A stretch of DNA of 64,000 nucleotides from Wukongibacter sp050859025 (GCF_050859025.1 NZ_CP138200.1:1-64000), one strand, 5' to 3'; counted from the stretch's first letter, positions 29,096-38,505 are shown. The notes: generated from the sequence alone by a model not told the origin. Translations and numbers: made by a program.

Positions 29096-30478
29096 CTAGT
29101 CTTCTTGGTTTTCTATAAAAATTTTTCCTTTTTCAATCATAATAAGTATGCTATTGAAAGAGGTAGATCCTTGAGATACTTTAGCTTCTATACAGCTTTT
29201 AATCTCTACTTTATCATTTATATCATCCTTAAAAAAGGAGGAAAAGCTTTTGAATTCTTCTGAGGATAAATCCTCGATGTTTTTATTGTTTTCTATACAA
29301 TACAGAACCATTTTACCAACAACCTCATGGGCACTTCTAAAGGGCAGCCCACTTTTTACTAAGTAATCAGCAACATCGGTTGCATTCATAAATCCTGTTT
29401 TAGTTGCAGCTTTCATATTAGACTTTTTAATTTTCATAGTAGAAATCATTTCAGTAAATATTTCTAAACAAGGTTTAATATTTTCTACAGTATCGAAAAG
29501 TAGAGGTTTATCCTCCTGCATATCCTTGTTATATGCAAGAGGGAGGGATTTCATTATTGTTAATATATTAAAAAGATTACCATAAACTCTTCCAGTTTTT
29601 CCTCTAATAAGCTCAGCTACATCGGGATTTTTCTTTTGTGGCATTATTGAACTTCCAGTACTGAAGCTATCGTCCATCTCAATAAAGTCAAATTCACTTG
29701 AACTCCAAATAATTAATTCTTCACAAAATCTGCTTAAATGCATCATAACTATAGAAGTATCACTTAAAAATTCTATTATGAAATCCCTATCACTGACTGC
29801 ATCTAATGAGTTCTCGCAAATATTTTTAAAACCAAGTTCCTTTGCTATAAAATCTCTATCAGTATCATAGGTGGTACCGGCTAATGCCCCAGCACCTAGA
29901 GGGAGAAAATCCATTCTATCGAGACAGTCATTAAGTCTTAAATAGTCCCTCTTAAACATTTGGAAATATGCCATTAAGTGGTAAGCAAGGGTTATTGGTT
30001 GTGCTCTTTGAAGATGGGTATAGCCAGGCATAATAGTATCCACATTATTTTCACTTATTTTAATCAAAGTAATCAACAGATTTTTTAATAATCCACAGAT
30101 ATATGATATTTCTTCCTTAAGATAGAGGCGGATATCCACAGCTACTTGATCGTTTCTACTTCTTGCTGTATGAAGCTTCTTTCCGATATCACCTATTTTA
30201 TCAGTAAGAATTTTTTCAATATTCATATGGATATCTTCATATTCCACTTTAAAATTTATAAGGCCTGCTTCTATGTCTTGTAATATTTCCTTAAGGGCAT
30301 TGACTATTTGAATACTTTCATCTTCGGATATGATATTACACTTACCAAGCATCTTAGCATGGGATATGCTTCCAACAATATCATGTTTATAAAGCTTTTT
30401 ATCAAAATATATGGAAGCATTAAACTCATCTACTAGCTTTGCTGTAGATTTTGAAAATCTTCCGCCCCAGAGCTTCAT
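29096..30478 (-). CDS. argH: Argininosuccinate lyase
   Basis: Last step of arginine synthesis, cleaving argininosuccinate to arginine and fumarate. At 460 residues the length is normal. The start MKLWGGRFSKSTAKLVDEFN and the fumarase-superfamily signature GSSIMPQKKNPD are typical. Its start overlaps the argG stop by 4 bp, so the two genes are translationally coupled on the minus strand. Confidence 0.96.
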   Translation of the reverse strand: MKLWGGRFSKSTAKLVDEFNASIYFDKKLYKHDIVGSISHAKMLGKCNIISEDESIQIVNALKEILQDIEAGLINFKVEYEDIHMNIEKILTDKIGDIGKKLHTARSRNDQVAVDIRLYLKEEISYICGLLKNLLITLIKISENNVDTIMPGYTHLQRAQPITLAYHLMAYFQMFKRDYLRLNDCLDRMDFLPLGAGALAGTTYDTDRDFIAKELGFKNICENSLDAVSDRDFIIEFLSDTSIVMMHLSRFCEELIIWSSSEFDFIEMDDSFSTGSSIMPQKKNPDVAELIRGKTGRVYGNLFNILTIMKSLPLAYNKDMQEDKPLLFDTVENIKPCLEIFTEMISTMKIKKSNMKAATKTGFMNATDVADYLVKSGLPFRSAHEVVGKMVLYCIENNKNIEDLSSEEFKSFSSFFKDDINDKVEIKSCIEAKVSQGSTSFNSILIMIEKGKIFIENQED

Positions 30479-31701
30479 ATAATTTGTTTCTCTTTCTTTT
30501 CTTTATCTTTTTTCATAAGGGCACGTATGGTAAGTGGAAGAGCAAATAGGTTTATAAAGCCCTCAGCATCTTTTTGATTATATACATCATCTTCTCCGAA
30601 GGTTACAAATTCTTCATTATATAAAGAATAAGGTGATTTGGTTCCTACTGCCTTACATGTTCCTTTATAAAGCTTCATCTTAACAACACCTGTTACCACT
30701 TCCTGAGTACCATCAACAAACTTATCAATGGATTCCTTGAGAGTAGTATACCAAAGACCATCGTAAACAAGCTGAGCATATTTCTCAGAAGCTGTTTTCT
30801 TAAAGCTAAGTGTAGCTCGGTCTAGAACAAGCTTTTCAAGAGCCTTATGTGCACTATAGAGAATAGTTCCGCCAGGAGTTTCATAAACACCACGGGATTT
30901 CATTCCTACAAGTCTATTTTCAACTATGTCTATTATTCCAACACCATTTAATCCGCCAACCTCATTTAGTTTATATATCATGTCAGCTGGTGAGTACTTT
31001 ATGCCATCAATAGCTACAGGTATACCCTTTTCAAATTCAATATCTATATAGGTTGGTTTATCAGGTGCATCGCTAGGATTTACAGTCATTAGATAAATAT
31101 CTTCTTCGTGTTCATTCCAAGGATCTTCAAGATTCCCACCTTCATGACTTAAATGCCAAAGATTTTGATCACGACTATAAATCTTTTCCTTAGTAACAGG
31201 AACAGGAATATTATGATTAATAGCATAGTCAATGCAATCTTCTCTGGATTTTAGATTCCATTCACGCCAAGGTGCAATTATTTTTATATAGGGGTTCAAA
31301 GCCTTAATGGTGACTTCGAAACGTACTTGATCGTTTCCTTTACCTGTTGCACCATGAGCTATAGCTACAGCACCTTCTTTTTCAGCAATCTCAACAAGCT
31401 TTTTTGCAATAAGTGGTCTAGCAAAGGAAGTTCCCAATAGATATTCGTCCTCATAAACAGCACCCGCCTTTAATGTAGGATAAATATAGTCTGTTACGAA
31501 TTCTTCCTTAACATCAAGTACATAAACCTTAGATGCTCCTGTTGCTAGAGCTTTATTCTTTACTGCTAAAAAGTCTTCATCCTGCCCAACATCTACACAA
31601 ACAGCAATAACTTCAAGATTATGTTCTACTTCTAACCATTTCAAAATAACAGACGTATCTAAACCGCCAGAATATGCCAAAACAACTTTATTTTTACTCA
31701 T
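30475..31701 (-). CDS. argG: Argininosuccinate synthase
   Basis: Joins citrulline and aspartate using ATP. At 408 residues the length is standard. The PP-loop is VVLAYSGGLDTSVILKWL at the N-terminus, and GATGKGNDQVRFE follows near residue 115. The ribosome site AGGAGG lies just before the ATG. No other arg genes are present in the window, so the cell presumably makes or imports citrulline through genes elsewhere. Confidence 0.97.
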   Translation of the reverse strand: MSKNKVVLAYSGGLDTSVILKWLEVEHNLEVIAVCVDVGQDEDFLAVKNKALATGASKVYVLDVKEEFVTDYIYPTLKAGAVYEDEYLLGTSFARPLIAKKLVEIAEKEGAVAIAHGATGKGNDQVRFEVTIKALNPYIKIIAPWREWNLKSREDCIDYAINHNIPVPVTKEKIYSRDQNLWHLSHEGGNLEDPWNEHEEDIYLMTVNPSDAPDKPTYIDIEFEKGIPVAIDGIKYSPADMIYKLNEVGGLNGVGIIDIVENRLVGMKSRGVYETPGGTILYSAHKALEKLVLDRATLSFKKTASEKYAQLVYDGLWYTTLKESIDKFVDGTQEVVTGVVKMKLYKGTCKAVGTKSPYSLYNEEFVTFGEDDVYNQKDAEGFINLFALPLTIRALMKKDKEKKEKQII

Positions 31702-31733
31702 AAATATACCTCCTAATGTATGATTATGAATAT

Positions 31734-31761
31734 ATTATAACAAAAACTGATAAAAATTCAA
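31734..31761 (-). promoter_or_regulatory. Promoter of argGH
   Basis: On the minus strand, TTGAAT (31756-31761), a 16-bp spacer and TATAAT (31734-31739). Confidence 0.6.
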
Positions 31762-31810
31762 TATAAATATGAAAAAAAATTTATAAATATGCACGAAATG
31801 TATAAATATT
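31762..31810. promoter_or_regulatory. Triple phased direct repeat upstream of argGH
   Basis: TATAAATATG at 31762-31771, TATAAATATG at 31782-31791 and TATAAATATT at 31801-31810 are spaced 20 and 19 bp apart, about two helical turns. The first touches the argG -35. This fits a multi-site operator, ArgR being the obvious candidate, although these are only loosely ARG-box-like. Confidence 0.45.
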
Positions 31811-31845
31811 GGCTAGTATTCAGATATTTTGAAAATATTCTAACA

Positions 31846-31874
31846 TTGACAAACACCTATTTATAATGTAAAAT
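31846..31874 (+). promoter_or_regulatory. Promoter of the GntR-family regulator
   Basis: TTGACA (31846-31851), a 17-bp spacer and TAAAAT (31869-31874). Confidence 0.7.
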
Positions 31875-31938
31875 GACGGTGATATAAATAGGATTATTTG
31901 CACATTAGCGTTCAGCTTAAATATATTGGAGGTAAATC

Positions 31939-32610
31939 ATGGAGAGCTTATTTAATGAAAAGAAGGGGAATAAATCATTAACTTCTATGATTTTTGAGAA
32001 GATAAGAGAAGATATTATGATGGGAAAGTATGTTAGTGGAGAGAAGATAGTAGAAGCAAAGCTTGCTGAAGAGTTTGGGGTCAGTAGAACACCTGTAAGA
32101 GAAGCTTTAAAGCAATTAGAATTAGATGGACTTGTTGACAATATTCCAAATAGAGGAGTTATGGTTAAAGGTATATCTAAGCAGGATATTGACGACATAT
32201 TTGCAATAAGAATTGCTATAGAAGGTATTGCAGTAAAATGGGCAATAGAAAGAATGGATGATGGGGATTTAGAGAAGTTAAAGGAGATATTTGAGTTAAT
32301 GGAGTTCTACACCTTTAAAAAGGATTTAGACAAAATTGCTGAGCTTAATACAAAATTTCATGAATTTATTTATAATGCTACCAAGAGTAGGTATCTTGAG
32401 CATGTCTTGAAGGACTTCCAATTTTTTATGAAGACAACAAGGTATAAGTCATTAAGATCTCCAGGACGATTAGATAGTGCTTTAAATGAACACAGGGAGG
32501 TACTAGAAGCCTTTATCCAAAAAGATATAGATAGAGCTGTCAAAGCCATACTGAGGCATGTAAATAACTCAAGGGAGAATACAAAAAGAATTGGTGGGCT
32601 ACCTGAATAG
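31939..32610 (+). CDS. GntR-family transcriptional regulator, FadR (FCD) subfamily
   Basis: A 223-residue DNA-binding regulator. The N-terminal winged helix includes GEKIVEAKLAEEFGVSRTPVREALKQLELDGLV. The C-terminal helical FCD domain holds a metal/ligand pocket with the pattern D/E...NxxFHEFIYNAT, HxxV and a late His (ILRHVNNS). The ligand is not known; FCD proteins usually sense small organic acids or amino acids. GGAGG precedes ATG 31939. The gene is divergent from argGH and upstream of niaR. Confidence 0.9.
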   Translation: MESLFNEKKGNKSLTSMIFEKIREDIMMGKYVSGEKIVEAKLAEEFGVSRTPVREALKQLELDGLVDNIPNRGVMVKGISKQDIDDIFAIRIAIEGIAVKWAIERMDDGDLEKLKEIFELMEFYTFKKDLDKIAELNTKFHEFIYNATKSRYLEHVLKDFQFFMKTTRYKSLRSPGRLDSALNEHREVLEAFIQKDIDRAVKAILRHVNNSRENTKRIGGLPE

Positions 32611-32623
32611 GTAGTCCTTTGTT
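32596..32623 (+). terminator. Terminator overlapping the GntR-gene stop
   Basis: GGGCTACCTGAATAGGTAGTCC folds over the stop codon and is followed by TTTGTTT. Confidence 0.7.
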
Positions 32624-32673
32624 TATATAGTTCATTTATAGGAGATGATAAAATAAAGGAAATATCATAGCTC

Positions 32674-32706
32674 CCCGCTTAGGCAATTAGCTAGGCGGGT
32701 TAAATT
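32674..32706 (+). terminator. Hairpin upstream of niaR
   Basis: CCCGCTTAG pairs with CTAGGCGGG around GCAATTAG and is followed by TTAAATT. The T tract is weak, so it may be a terminator or part of the niaR leader. Confidence 0.45.
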
Positions 32707-32752
32707 AATCTAGGTTTTATAGTAGTTTTTACAGAAGGGAGGTAAAAAGGTT

Positions 32753-33271
32753 TTGACAGATGAAAGAAGGAGGAAAATTGTAGACATTTTAAATAGAAAT
32801 GATGAACCAATTACAGGATCAGAGCTATCAAAAAAATTTAATATAAGCAGGCAGGTTATAGTTCAAGATATATCAGTTTTGAGGGCACAAGGGATGAATA
32901 TAATGGCAACATCTAATGGATATTATATTCCAAAGGTATATGAAGATAAGAGAAATATAAGAACAGTTGCTTGTAACCATAAAGGATATGAGTCTATTGA
33001 GGAAGAGCTTAGAATTATGATTGATATGGGGGCAAAGGTATTAGATGTAATAGTGGATCATCCTGTTTATGGTGAAATAAGATGTCCATTAATGATAAAT
33101 AGCAGATATGACCTCGAAAAATTTATACAAAAGGTAAGAGGTGCAAAGGCAGAACCTCTAGCTTCTCTAACCGATGGAGAGCACATTCATACCATAGAAG
33201 TTCCATGTGATGAAGTTTATGACATTATAATAGAAAAGCTAGAGGAGGCAGATATTTTAGTTAAGGATTGA
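32753..33271 (+). CDS. niaR: Transcriptional repressor of NAD biosynthesis NiaR
   Basis: A 172-residue regulator. The N-terminal winged helix (TGSELSKKFNISRQVIVQDI) is followed by a 3H domain with the conserved histidines in NHKGY, VDHPVYGEI and DGEHIHTIEVP. In the family, nicotinic acid binds the 3H domain and promotes repression of nad genes. The start is TTG at 32753 behind GGGAGG. It lies directly upstream of nadA-nadB-nadC. Confidence 0.92.
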   Translation: MTDERRRKIVDILNRNDEPITGSELSKKFNISRQVIVQDISVLRAQGMNIMATSNGYYIPKVYEDKRNIRTVACNHKGYESIEEELRIMIDMGAKVLDVIVDHPVYGEIRCPLMINSRYDLEKFIQKVRGAKAEPLASLTDGEHIHTIEVPCDEVYDIIIEKLEEADILVKD

Positions 33272-33297
33272 TAGGCAGGCTTTTTTTATATATAATA

Positions 33298-33328
33298 GTG
33301 ACAAGACAGGTGTAAATACAGATATAAT
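33298..33328 (+). promoter_or_regulatory. Candidate promoter and NiaR operator of nadA
   Basis: TGACAA (33299-33304) and TATAAT (33323-33328) are 18 bp apart. The spacer contains ACAGGTGT (33306-33313), which resembles the half-site I recall for NiaR regulons of Bacillus/Clostridium. Confidence 0.45.
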
Positions 33329-33432
33329 ATTTTTAAAAGTTTTCTTATGAAGGATATTTTAGAAATATAGGTATACAATTATAATTATGAAGAATACTAT
33401 TTTGAATAAGATTAGGGAAGGAGAATGAAACA

Positions 33433-34344
33433 GTGGAAGTACGAGTACTCATAGAAGAAATAGAGAAACTAAAGAAAGAAAAAAATGCAGTTATATTAGC
33501 TCATAACTATCAGATACCAGAAATACAAGATGTAGCAGATTATGTTGGAGATTCCTTAGCACTAAGCAGAAAGGCGGCAGAGACTAAGGCCGATACTATA
33601 GTTTTTTGCGGGGTACATTTTATGGCAGAAAGTGCAAAGATACTGTCTCCAAATAAAAAGGTACTTCTTCCGGTTTTAGATGCTGGATGTCCAATGGCAG
33701 ATATGATAGATGCTGAACAGCTTAAGGTATTCAAAAAAGAATATCAAGATGTAGCAGTAGTTTGTTATGTAAATTCTTCAGCAGAGGTTAAGGCTGAAAG
33801 TGATATATGTGTAACTTCTTCAAACGCTGTAAAGATAGTCAGATCCTTAGAGAGTGAAAGGATATTGTTCATTCCAGACCAAAACCTTGGGAACTATATT
33901 TCAAAAATGGTTCCAGAAAAAGAGATAATATCTTGGGAAGGATTTTGTATCACCCATCATAGGGTTAGACATAATGAAATTGATATGGTTAGAAAACATA
34001 GAGGAGATACAAAGATTTTAGTTCATCCTGAGTGCAACCCAGCTGTTGTAGAAAAGGCAGATTTTGTAGGAAGCACATCTCAAATAATTGATTATGTTAG
34101 AGAATCTCAGGATAAGAAATTTATAATAGGTACAGAGATGGGAATACTTCATTCTTTAAGGAAAGAAAATCCGGATAAGAAATTCCATCTGCTTTCACCT
34201 TCCTTAGTATGTTATAACATGAAAAAGACTAGCCTAGAGGATGTGTATAAGGTACTCAAAGATGAAAAGAATGAAATTAATGTTGAAAGGGCAGTAATAG
34301 ACAAAGCATACAAATCTCTTGAGAAGATGTTAAAACTTTCTTAG
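33433..34344 (+). CDS. nadA: Quinolinate synthase
   Basis: Condenses iminoaspartate with dihydroxyacetone phosphate to quinolinate. The protein has 303 residues. Cysteines for the 4Fe-4S cluster are in VFCGVHFMAESAKIL, VTSSNA-adjacent segments and LLSPSLVCYNMKKTSL. HPECNPAVV and the N-terminal AHNYQIPEIQDVADYVGDS are typical. The start is GTG at 33433 behind AAGGAG. nadB follows after a family-2 repeat. Confidence 0.95.
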   Translation: MEVRVLIEEIEKLKKEKNAVILAHNYQIPEIQDVADYVGDSLALSRKAAETKADTIVFCGVHFMAESAKILSPNKKVLLPVLDAGCPMADMIDAEQLKVFKKEYQDVAVVCYVNSSAEVKAESDICVTSSNAVKIVRSLESERILFIPDQNLGNYISKMVPEKEIISWEGFCITHHRVRHNEIDMVRKHRGDTKILVHPECNPAVVEKADFVGSTSQIIDYVRESQDKKFIIGTEMGILHSLRKENPDKKFHLLSPSLVCYNMKKTSLEDVYKVLKDEKNEINVERAVIDKAYKSLEKMLKLS

Positions 34345-34375
34345 GAGCTATTTAAAGCGCAATTATAGGATTGAA

Positions 34376-34530
34376 AAATTAACTTAATAGCCTAAAGCTA
34401 ACTTTTATTACGAGGGATTTTTATATTTCTTTTTTGTTAACAGAATGAACTTGTTTTTTAATGTATTTTGAAGACAAAACCAGATTTATTGAAATTACTC
34501 AAATGAAATATCTAAATCCCTTAAATATTC
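34376..34530 (+). repeat. Family-2 foldback repeat, copy 2
   Basis: Outer stem AGGGATTTTTATATTTC pairs with GAAATATCTAAATCCCT. The inner core runs GAATGAACTTGTTTTTTAAT, TATTTTGAAGACAAAACC. It begins about 30 bp after the nadA stop in the same orientation as the gene and lies between nadA and nadB. Confidence 0.75.
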
Positions 34531-34596
34531 TAAAATATAAATTTTTATTTTAATAAATAATAAGTCAACTTAAAAACCCTAAAGGAGCATAGGTCT

Positions 34597-36153
34597 ATGA
34601 TAAAAAGATATTTATCTGATTTTAATATGGATAAAATAAGAAAAAGGTTTTATGATGTAGTAATAGTAGGAACAGGAATAGCTGGTCTTTACACTGCTTT
34701 AAACCTGAGTCATAAGTATAGGGTTTTATTAATAACAAAGGATAGAATAGAGGAGAACAACAGTAATCTTGCCCAGGGCGGTATAGCCGCTTGTATAAAA
34801 AGTGAAGATGATAAGAAGTCTCACGTTGAGGATACCTTGAGGGCAGGAGATTACTATAATGACAGTGAGGCAGTAAAAATTCTTGTAAATGAGGCTCCAG
34901 AAAATATAAACAAGTTAGTTGAAATTGGCACTAGGTTTGATAGAGATAGAGTAGGAAACCTCATGGTTACAAGAGAAGGTGGACATTCTCAGAGACGAAT
35001 TCTTCATTCTAAGGATCAGACAGGTAAGGAAATTATAAGATCATTAACTGAAGAAATAAAAAGAAGAGACAATATAGAACTGGTAGAAGACGTATTTGCT
35101 ATAGATATATTGACCTTGGGAGAGAAATCTATTGGAATAATTGTAAAAGATAGATGTCAGAAATATGGGGTTATAGCAAAGGCTACGGTTCTTGCTTGTG
35201 GGGGAGTAGGACAGGTATATATGAACACTACAAACTCTATGATTGCAACAGGAGATGGAATTGCTATGGCATATAGGGCAGGGGCTGAAATAATTGATAT
35301 GGAATTTGTTCAATTTCATCCCACTGCCTTTTATAGTAAAAAGGATAGAAAGAGATTTTTAATATCAGAGGCAGTAAGGGGAGAAGGGGCTGTATTAAGA
35401 AATAGCAAAGGCAAAGCCTTTATGGAAGAATACCATGAACTTAAGGATTTAGCTCCAAGACATATAGTTTCAAAGGCTATTCTGAGTGAGATGAAGAAGG
35501 AAAAAACTGAAAATGTATATTTAGATATAACCCATATAAATGAAGAGTTTATAAAAAATAGATTTCCCTATATATATAAGGAATGTTTAAATAGAGGGAT
35601 TGATATAACAAAGGAGTATATTCCTGTATGCCCTGTTCAACATTATATTATGGGAGGAATTAAAACAGACTATAGAGGCAGGACCAGTATTGAAAATTTA
35701 TATGCCTGTGGAGAAGCTGCATCATTAGGAGTTCATGGTGCAAATAGATTGGCAAGCAACTCATTACTTGATGGAGTAGTTTTTGGAAGAAGAGTAGCAA
35801 AGGATATAAATGAAAATATAGAATATGGGAATAATTATGACTTTAAATTAATATATGAAGAAAATAGAGAAAAATTGGAATTGAATTTAGAAAATACTAA
35901 AGATATTATAAGAAACACTATGAATAATTATGCATTTGTATTCAGGAGAGGAGAGGAACTAAATAAGGCATATAAAATAATAAAAGAGATACTAGAAAAA
36001 CTATATAGAATTAGGGAAGATAGTATAGAATACTATGAATGTACAAATATTGCTACAGCAGCTTATTTAATAGTTGATTCTGCCCTTAAAAGAAAAGAGA
36101 CTCTAGGAAGCCATATTATGTTTAGTGATTTGGAGGTTGAGCCATTTGATTAA
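34597..36153 (+). CDS. nadB: L-aspartate oxidase
   Basis: Flavoprotein that oxidises L-aspartate to iminoaspartate, the substrate of NadA. The FAD-binding dinucleotide fold is VVIVGTGIAGLYTALNL. NSNLAQGGIAA and the C-terminal flavin contact HGANRLASNSLLDGVVFGR are diagnostic. At 518 residues it is full length. AAAGGAG precedes the ATG. Its end overlaps the chosen nadC start by 8 bp. Confidence 0.96.
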   Translation: MIKRYLSDFNMDKIRKRFYDVVIVGTGIAGLYTALNLSHKYRVLLITKDRIEENNSNLAQGGIAACIKSEDDKKSHVEDTLRAGDYYNDSEAVKILVNEAPENINKLVEIGTRFDRDRVGNLMVTREGGHSQRRILHSKDQTGKEIIRSLTEEIKRRDNIELVEDVFAIDILTLGEKSIGIIVKDRCQKYGVIAKATVLACGGVGQVYMNTTNSMIATGDGIAMAYRAGAEIIDMEFVQFHPTAFYSKKDRKRFLISEAVRGEGAVLRNSKGKAFMEEYHELKDLAPRHIVSKAILSEMKKEKTENVYLDITHINEEFIKNRFPYIYKECLNRGIDITKEYIPVCPVQHYIMGGIKTDYRGRTSIENLYACGEAASLGVHGANRLASNSLLDGVVFGRRVAKDINENIEYGNNYDFKLIYEENREKLELNLENTKDIIRNTMNNYAFVFRRGEELNKAYKIIKEILEKLYRIREDSIEYYECTNIATAAYLIVDSALKRKETLGSHIMFSDLEVEPFD

Positions 36154-36979
36154 TTGGATTTTAGTTGATGAGATAATAATAAATGGGTTAAAAGAAGACA
36201 TTAATAATATAGACATCACCACAGATAACTTAATAGATGATGAGAGTACATCGAAGGCATATATGATAGCTAAAGAGAACGGTGTAATAGCTGGATTATC
36301 TATTGTAGAGCGTGTATTTAAAATAATAGATGATAAAGCTCAAGTAATATTTAATGTTAAGGATGGAGATGAAGTAGAGAAAGGAAGTAATATTGCTGAA
36401 ATAAGAGGGAAAACTAAGGCGATACTTAAAGGGGAAAGATTAGCATTAAATCTTTTACAGAGGATGTCAGGAATAGCAACTAAGTGTAAGCAATATAAGC
36501 AAATAGTTAATAGATATAATGTAAGAATAGTAGATACGAGAAAAACAACTCCAGGGCTTAGAATATTAGAAAAATATGCAGTAAGAATGGGAGGATGTCA
36601 TAATCATAGATATAATCTTTCAGAGGCCGTTATGATAAAGGATAACCATATTAAAGCCTGTGGTGGAATTAAAGAAGCTATAAGTAAGATCAAAGAAAGG
36701 ATTCCACATACAACTAAGGTTGAAGTTGAAGTAGAAGACATTAGCGGACTTAAAGAAGCTATTGAAGCTGGTGCTGATATTGTAATGTTAGATAATATGG
36801 ATACTAATGAGATGGAAAATGCAGTTAAGATAGCAAAGGGCAGGGTTATACTTGAGGCATCGGGAGGAATAACTAGAGATACATTAATTGATGTTGCTAA
36901 AACAGGAGTTGATATAATTTCTGTAGGTGCCCTAACTCATTCTGTTAAGGCTATGGATATTAGTTTAAGAGTATATTAA
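36146..36979 (+). CDS. nadC: Nicotinate-nucleotide pyrophosphorylase (carboxylating)
   Basis: Converts quinolinate and PRPP to nicotinate mononucleotide. Active-site segments are TRKTTPGLRILEKYAV, GGCHNHRYNLSEAVMIKDNH, and DIVMLDNMD. I chose TTG at 36146 (MINWILVDEIIINGLKED) because GGAGG (36132-36136) is nine bases ahead and the family starts in this way. The longer reading from GTG 36125 lacks a ribosome site. It has 277 residues and is coupled to nadB. Confidence 0.94.
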   Translation: MINWILVDEIIINGLKEDINNIDITTDNLIDDESTSKAYMIAKENGVIAGLSIVERVFKIIDDKAQVIFNVKDGDEVEKGSNIAEIRGKTKAILKGERLALNLLQRMSGIATKCKQYKQIVNRYNVRIVDTRKTTPGLRILEKYAVRMGGCHNHRYNLSEAVMIKDNHIKACGGIKEAISKIKERIPHTTKVEVEVEDISGLKEAIEAGADIVMLDNMDTNEMENAVKIAKGRVILEASGGITRDTLIDVAKTGVDIISVGALTHSVKAMDISLRVY

Positions 36980-36980
36980 A

Positions 36981-37080
36981 TTAACTTGCCCAGGTTGCAT
37001 AATAAATGTGGTATGGCTCTAGGGCTTTTAAGACTATATTTAGTAATAAGTTTTTGCGGGTCGTAATCATGTAATTTAAT
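36981..37080. repeat. Family-3 repeat, copy 2, with a family-2 end fragment
   Basis: TTAACTTGCCCAGG (36981-36994) copies the left end of the family-2 element at 19.755 kb. It is followed at once by a family-3 copy, TTGCATAATAAATGTGGTATGGC... to CATGTAATTTAATCA. It looks like one element inserted in, or recombined with, the other. Confidence 0.65.
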
Positions 37081-37128
37081 CAATTAAGAGAGAGGTTGAG
37101 ATTAAAATAAACTAAAGAGGTGTCTCAT

Positions 37129-38157
37129 GTGAAAAATGGATTTAGGGAATATATAATAAAGGCTTTAAATGGTATGGCATTAGGTTTATTTGCTTCTTTA
37201 ATTATAGGACTTATACTTAAACAAATTGGTGATTTTACTGGAATAACTCAGCTTATGACTTTTGGAAAGGTAGCACAATTTATGATGGGGCCAGCTATAG
37301 GGGCAGCTGTAGCCTATAGTGTAGGAGCATCCCCCTTAGGAATATTTGCCTCATTAGTTGCCGGTACCATAGGCGCAGGAACAATAGCTCAGAATGATGG
37401 CGGGGCCTTCATAGTAAAAATTGGAGAGCCTGCTGGATCCTTTATAGCTGCATTGCTTGCGGCGGAGTTTTCTAAACTAATATCAGGTAAAACGAAGGTG
37501 GATATTGTAATAGTGCCAGCAGCAACAATCATAGTTGGTGGATTGGTTGGCATATTTGTAAGTCCTGCTATATCTCAGTTTATGAAGGGACTAGGAGAAA
37601 TAATTAATAGAGCAACACAGCTTCAGCCTATTCCTATGGGTATTATTGTAGCAACACTAATGGGTATGATACTTACTCTGCCAATAAGTAGTGCAGCCTT
37701 AGCAATTTCCTTGGGACTAAGCGGTGCTGCGGCTGGAGCATCTGTTGTGGGATGTTCAGCACAAATGATAGGCTTTGCTGTAGCAAGCTATAGAGAAAAT
37801 GGAATAGGAGGATTTATTGCTCAGGGACTCGGAACATCAATGCTTCAAGTTCCTAATATAATAAGAAATCCACTTATTTGGATACCTCCAACATTAGCCA
37901 GTGCCATTTTAGGGCCTCTATCTACCTATGTATTTCAAATGGAAAACAATAGCATTGGAGCAGGTATGGGAACAAGTGGTTTAGTTGGGCAATTTGGAAC
38001 CATAGCTACCATGTCAGATAAGGTACCAATGAGTAAAATACTTATAAATATTGGACTGCTTCACTTTATATTACCGGCTGTCCTTACTCTTACAATATCT
38101 GAATATATGAGAAGAAAAGGTTATATAAAATTGGGAGATATGAAAATAAATCAATAG
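37129..38157 (+). CDS. PTS EIIC-like membrane permease
   Basis: Integral membrane protein of about 342 residues with 9-10 hydrophobic, Gly/Ala-rich segments. It resembles the EIIC_2 group of phosphotransferase permeases (GMALGLFASLIIGLILKQIG, MGPAIGAAVAYSVGASPLG). No EIIA or EIIB genes are adjacent, so real sugar phosphorylation is uncertain and the substrate is unknown. I chose GTG 37129 (MKNGFREYI), spaced correctly from AAAGAGG (37114-37120). An earlier in-frame GTG at 37120 overlaps that ribosome site. Confidence 0.75.
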   Translation: MKNGFREYIIKALNGMALGLFASLIIGLILKQIGDFTGITQLMTFGKVAQFMMGPAIGAAVAYSVGASPLGIFASLVAGTIGAGTIAQNDGGAFIVKIGEPAGSFIAALLAAEFSKLISGKTKVDIVIVPAATIIVGGLVGIFVSPAISQFMKGLGEIINRATQLQPIPMGIIVATLMGMILTLPISSAALAISLGLSGAAAGASVVGCSAQMIGFAVASYRENGIGGFIAQGLGTSMLQVPNIIRNPLIWIPPTLASAILGPLSTYVFQMENNSIGAGMGTSGLVGQFGTIATMSDKVPMSKILINIGLLHFILPAVLTLTISEYMRRKGYIKLGDMKINQ

Positions 38158-38185
38158 AAGATTATGATGAAAATATGTATGATTG

Positions 38186-38346
38186 AGGAAATTGAATAAT
38201 TCTGACTTGGCTGCATATGCGAATATATCCTTAATTTAAATATTTAAATTAAGGATATATTTTGGTGGTATAGCTCTAGGGAATTTAAGCCTATATATAA
38301 TAGTAAGCTTTTTAGGATTGTAATTATGCAAATTTGCTTAATTATA
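38186..38346. repeat. Family-3 repeat, copy 3, split by a 38-bp palindrome
   Basis: Left part AAATTGAATAATTCTGACTT, right part GGTATAGCTCTAGGGAATTT through ATTATGCAAATTTGC. Between them lies the perfect palindrome at 38223-38260, absent from the other copies. Confidence 0.6.
38223..38260. terminator. Perfect 38-bp palindrome
   Basis: ATATATCCTTAATTTAAAT (38223-38241) is followed by its exact inverse and then TTTT. It could end transcription of the permease gene. Confidence 0.6.
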
Positions 38347-38409
38347 CAAAAAATATATTTTATAAACACAACAATTGAGAAATCCCTCTTATCATGGGAT
38401 TGTTTTAGA

Positions 38410-38440
38410 CTCAACTGTAGTCATAAATACTACAGTTGAG
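38410..38440. terminator. Terminator of the secreted-protein gene
   Basis: CTCAACTGTAGT pairs perfectly with ACTACAGTTGAG around a 7-nt loop. It lies 65 bp beyond the stop of the minus-strand gene. The rest of 38158-38505 is family-3 sequence. Confidence 0.75.
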
Positions 38441-38505
38441 CCCCTTTCCTGTGCAAAACTTCCAATTGAATCCTTCAAGATTTGTACTTTTGTATTACAT
38501 ATAGC

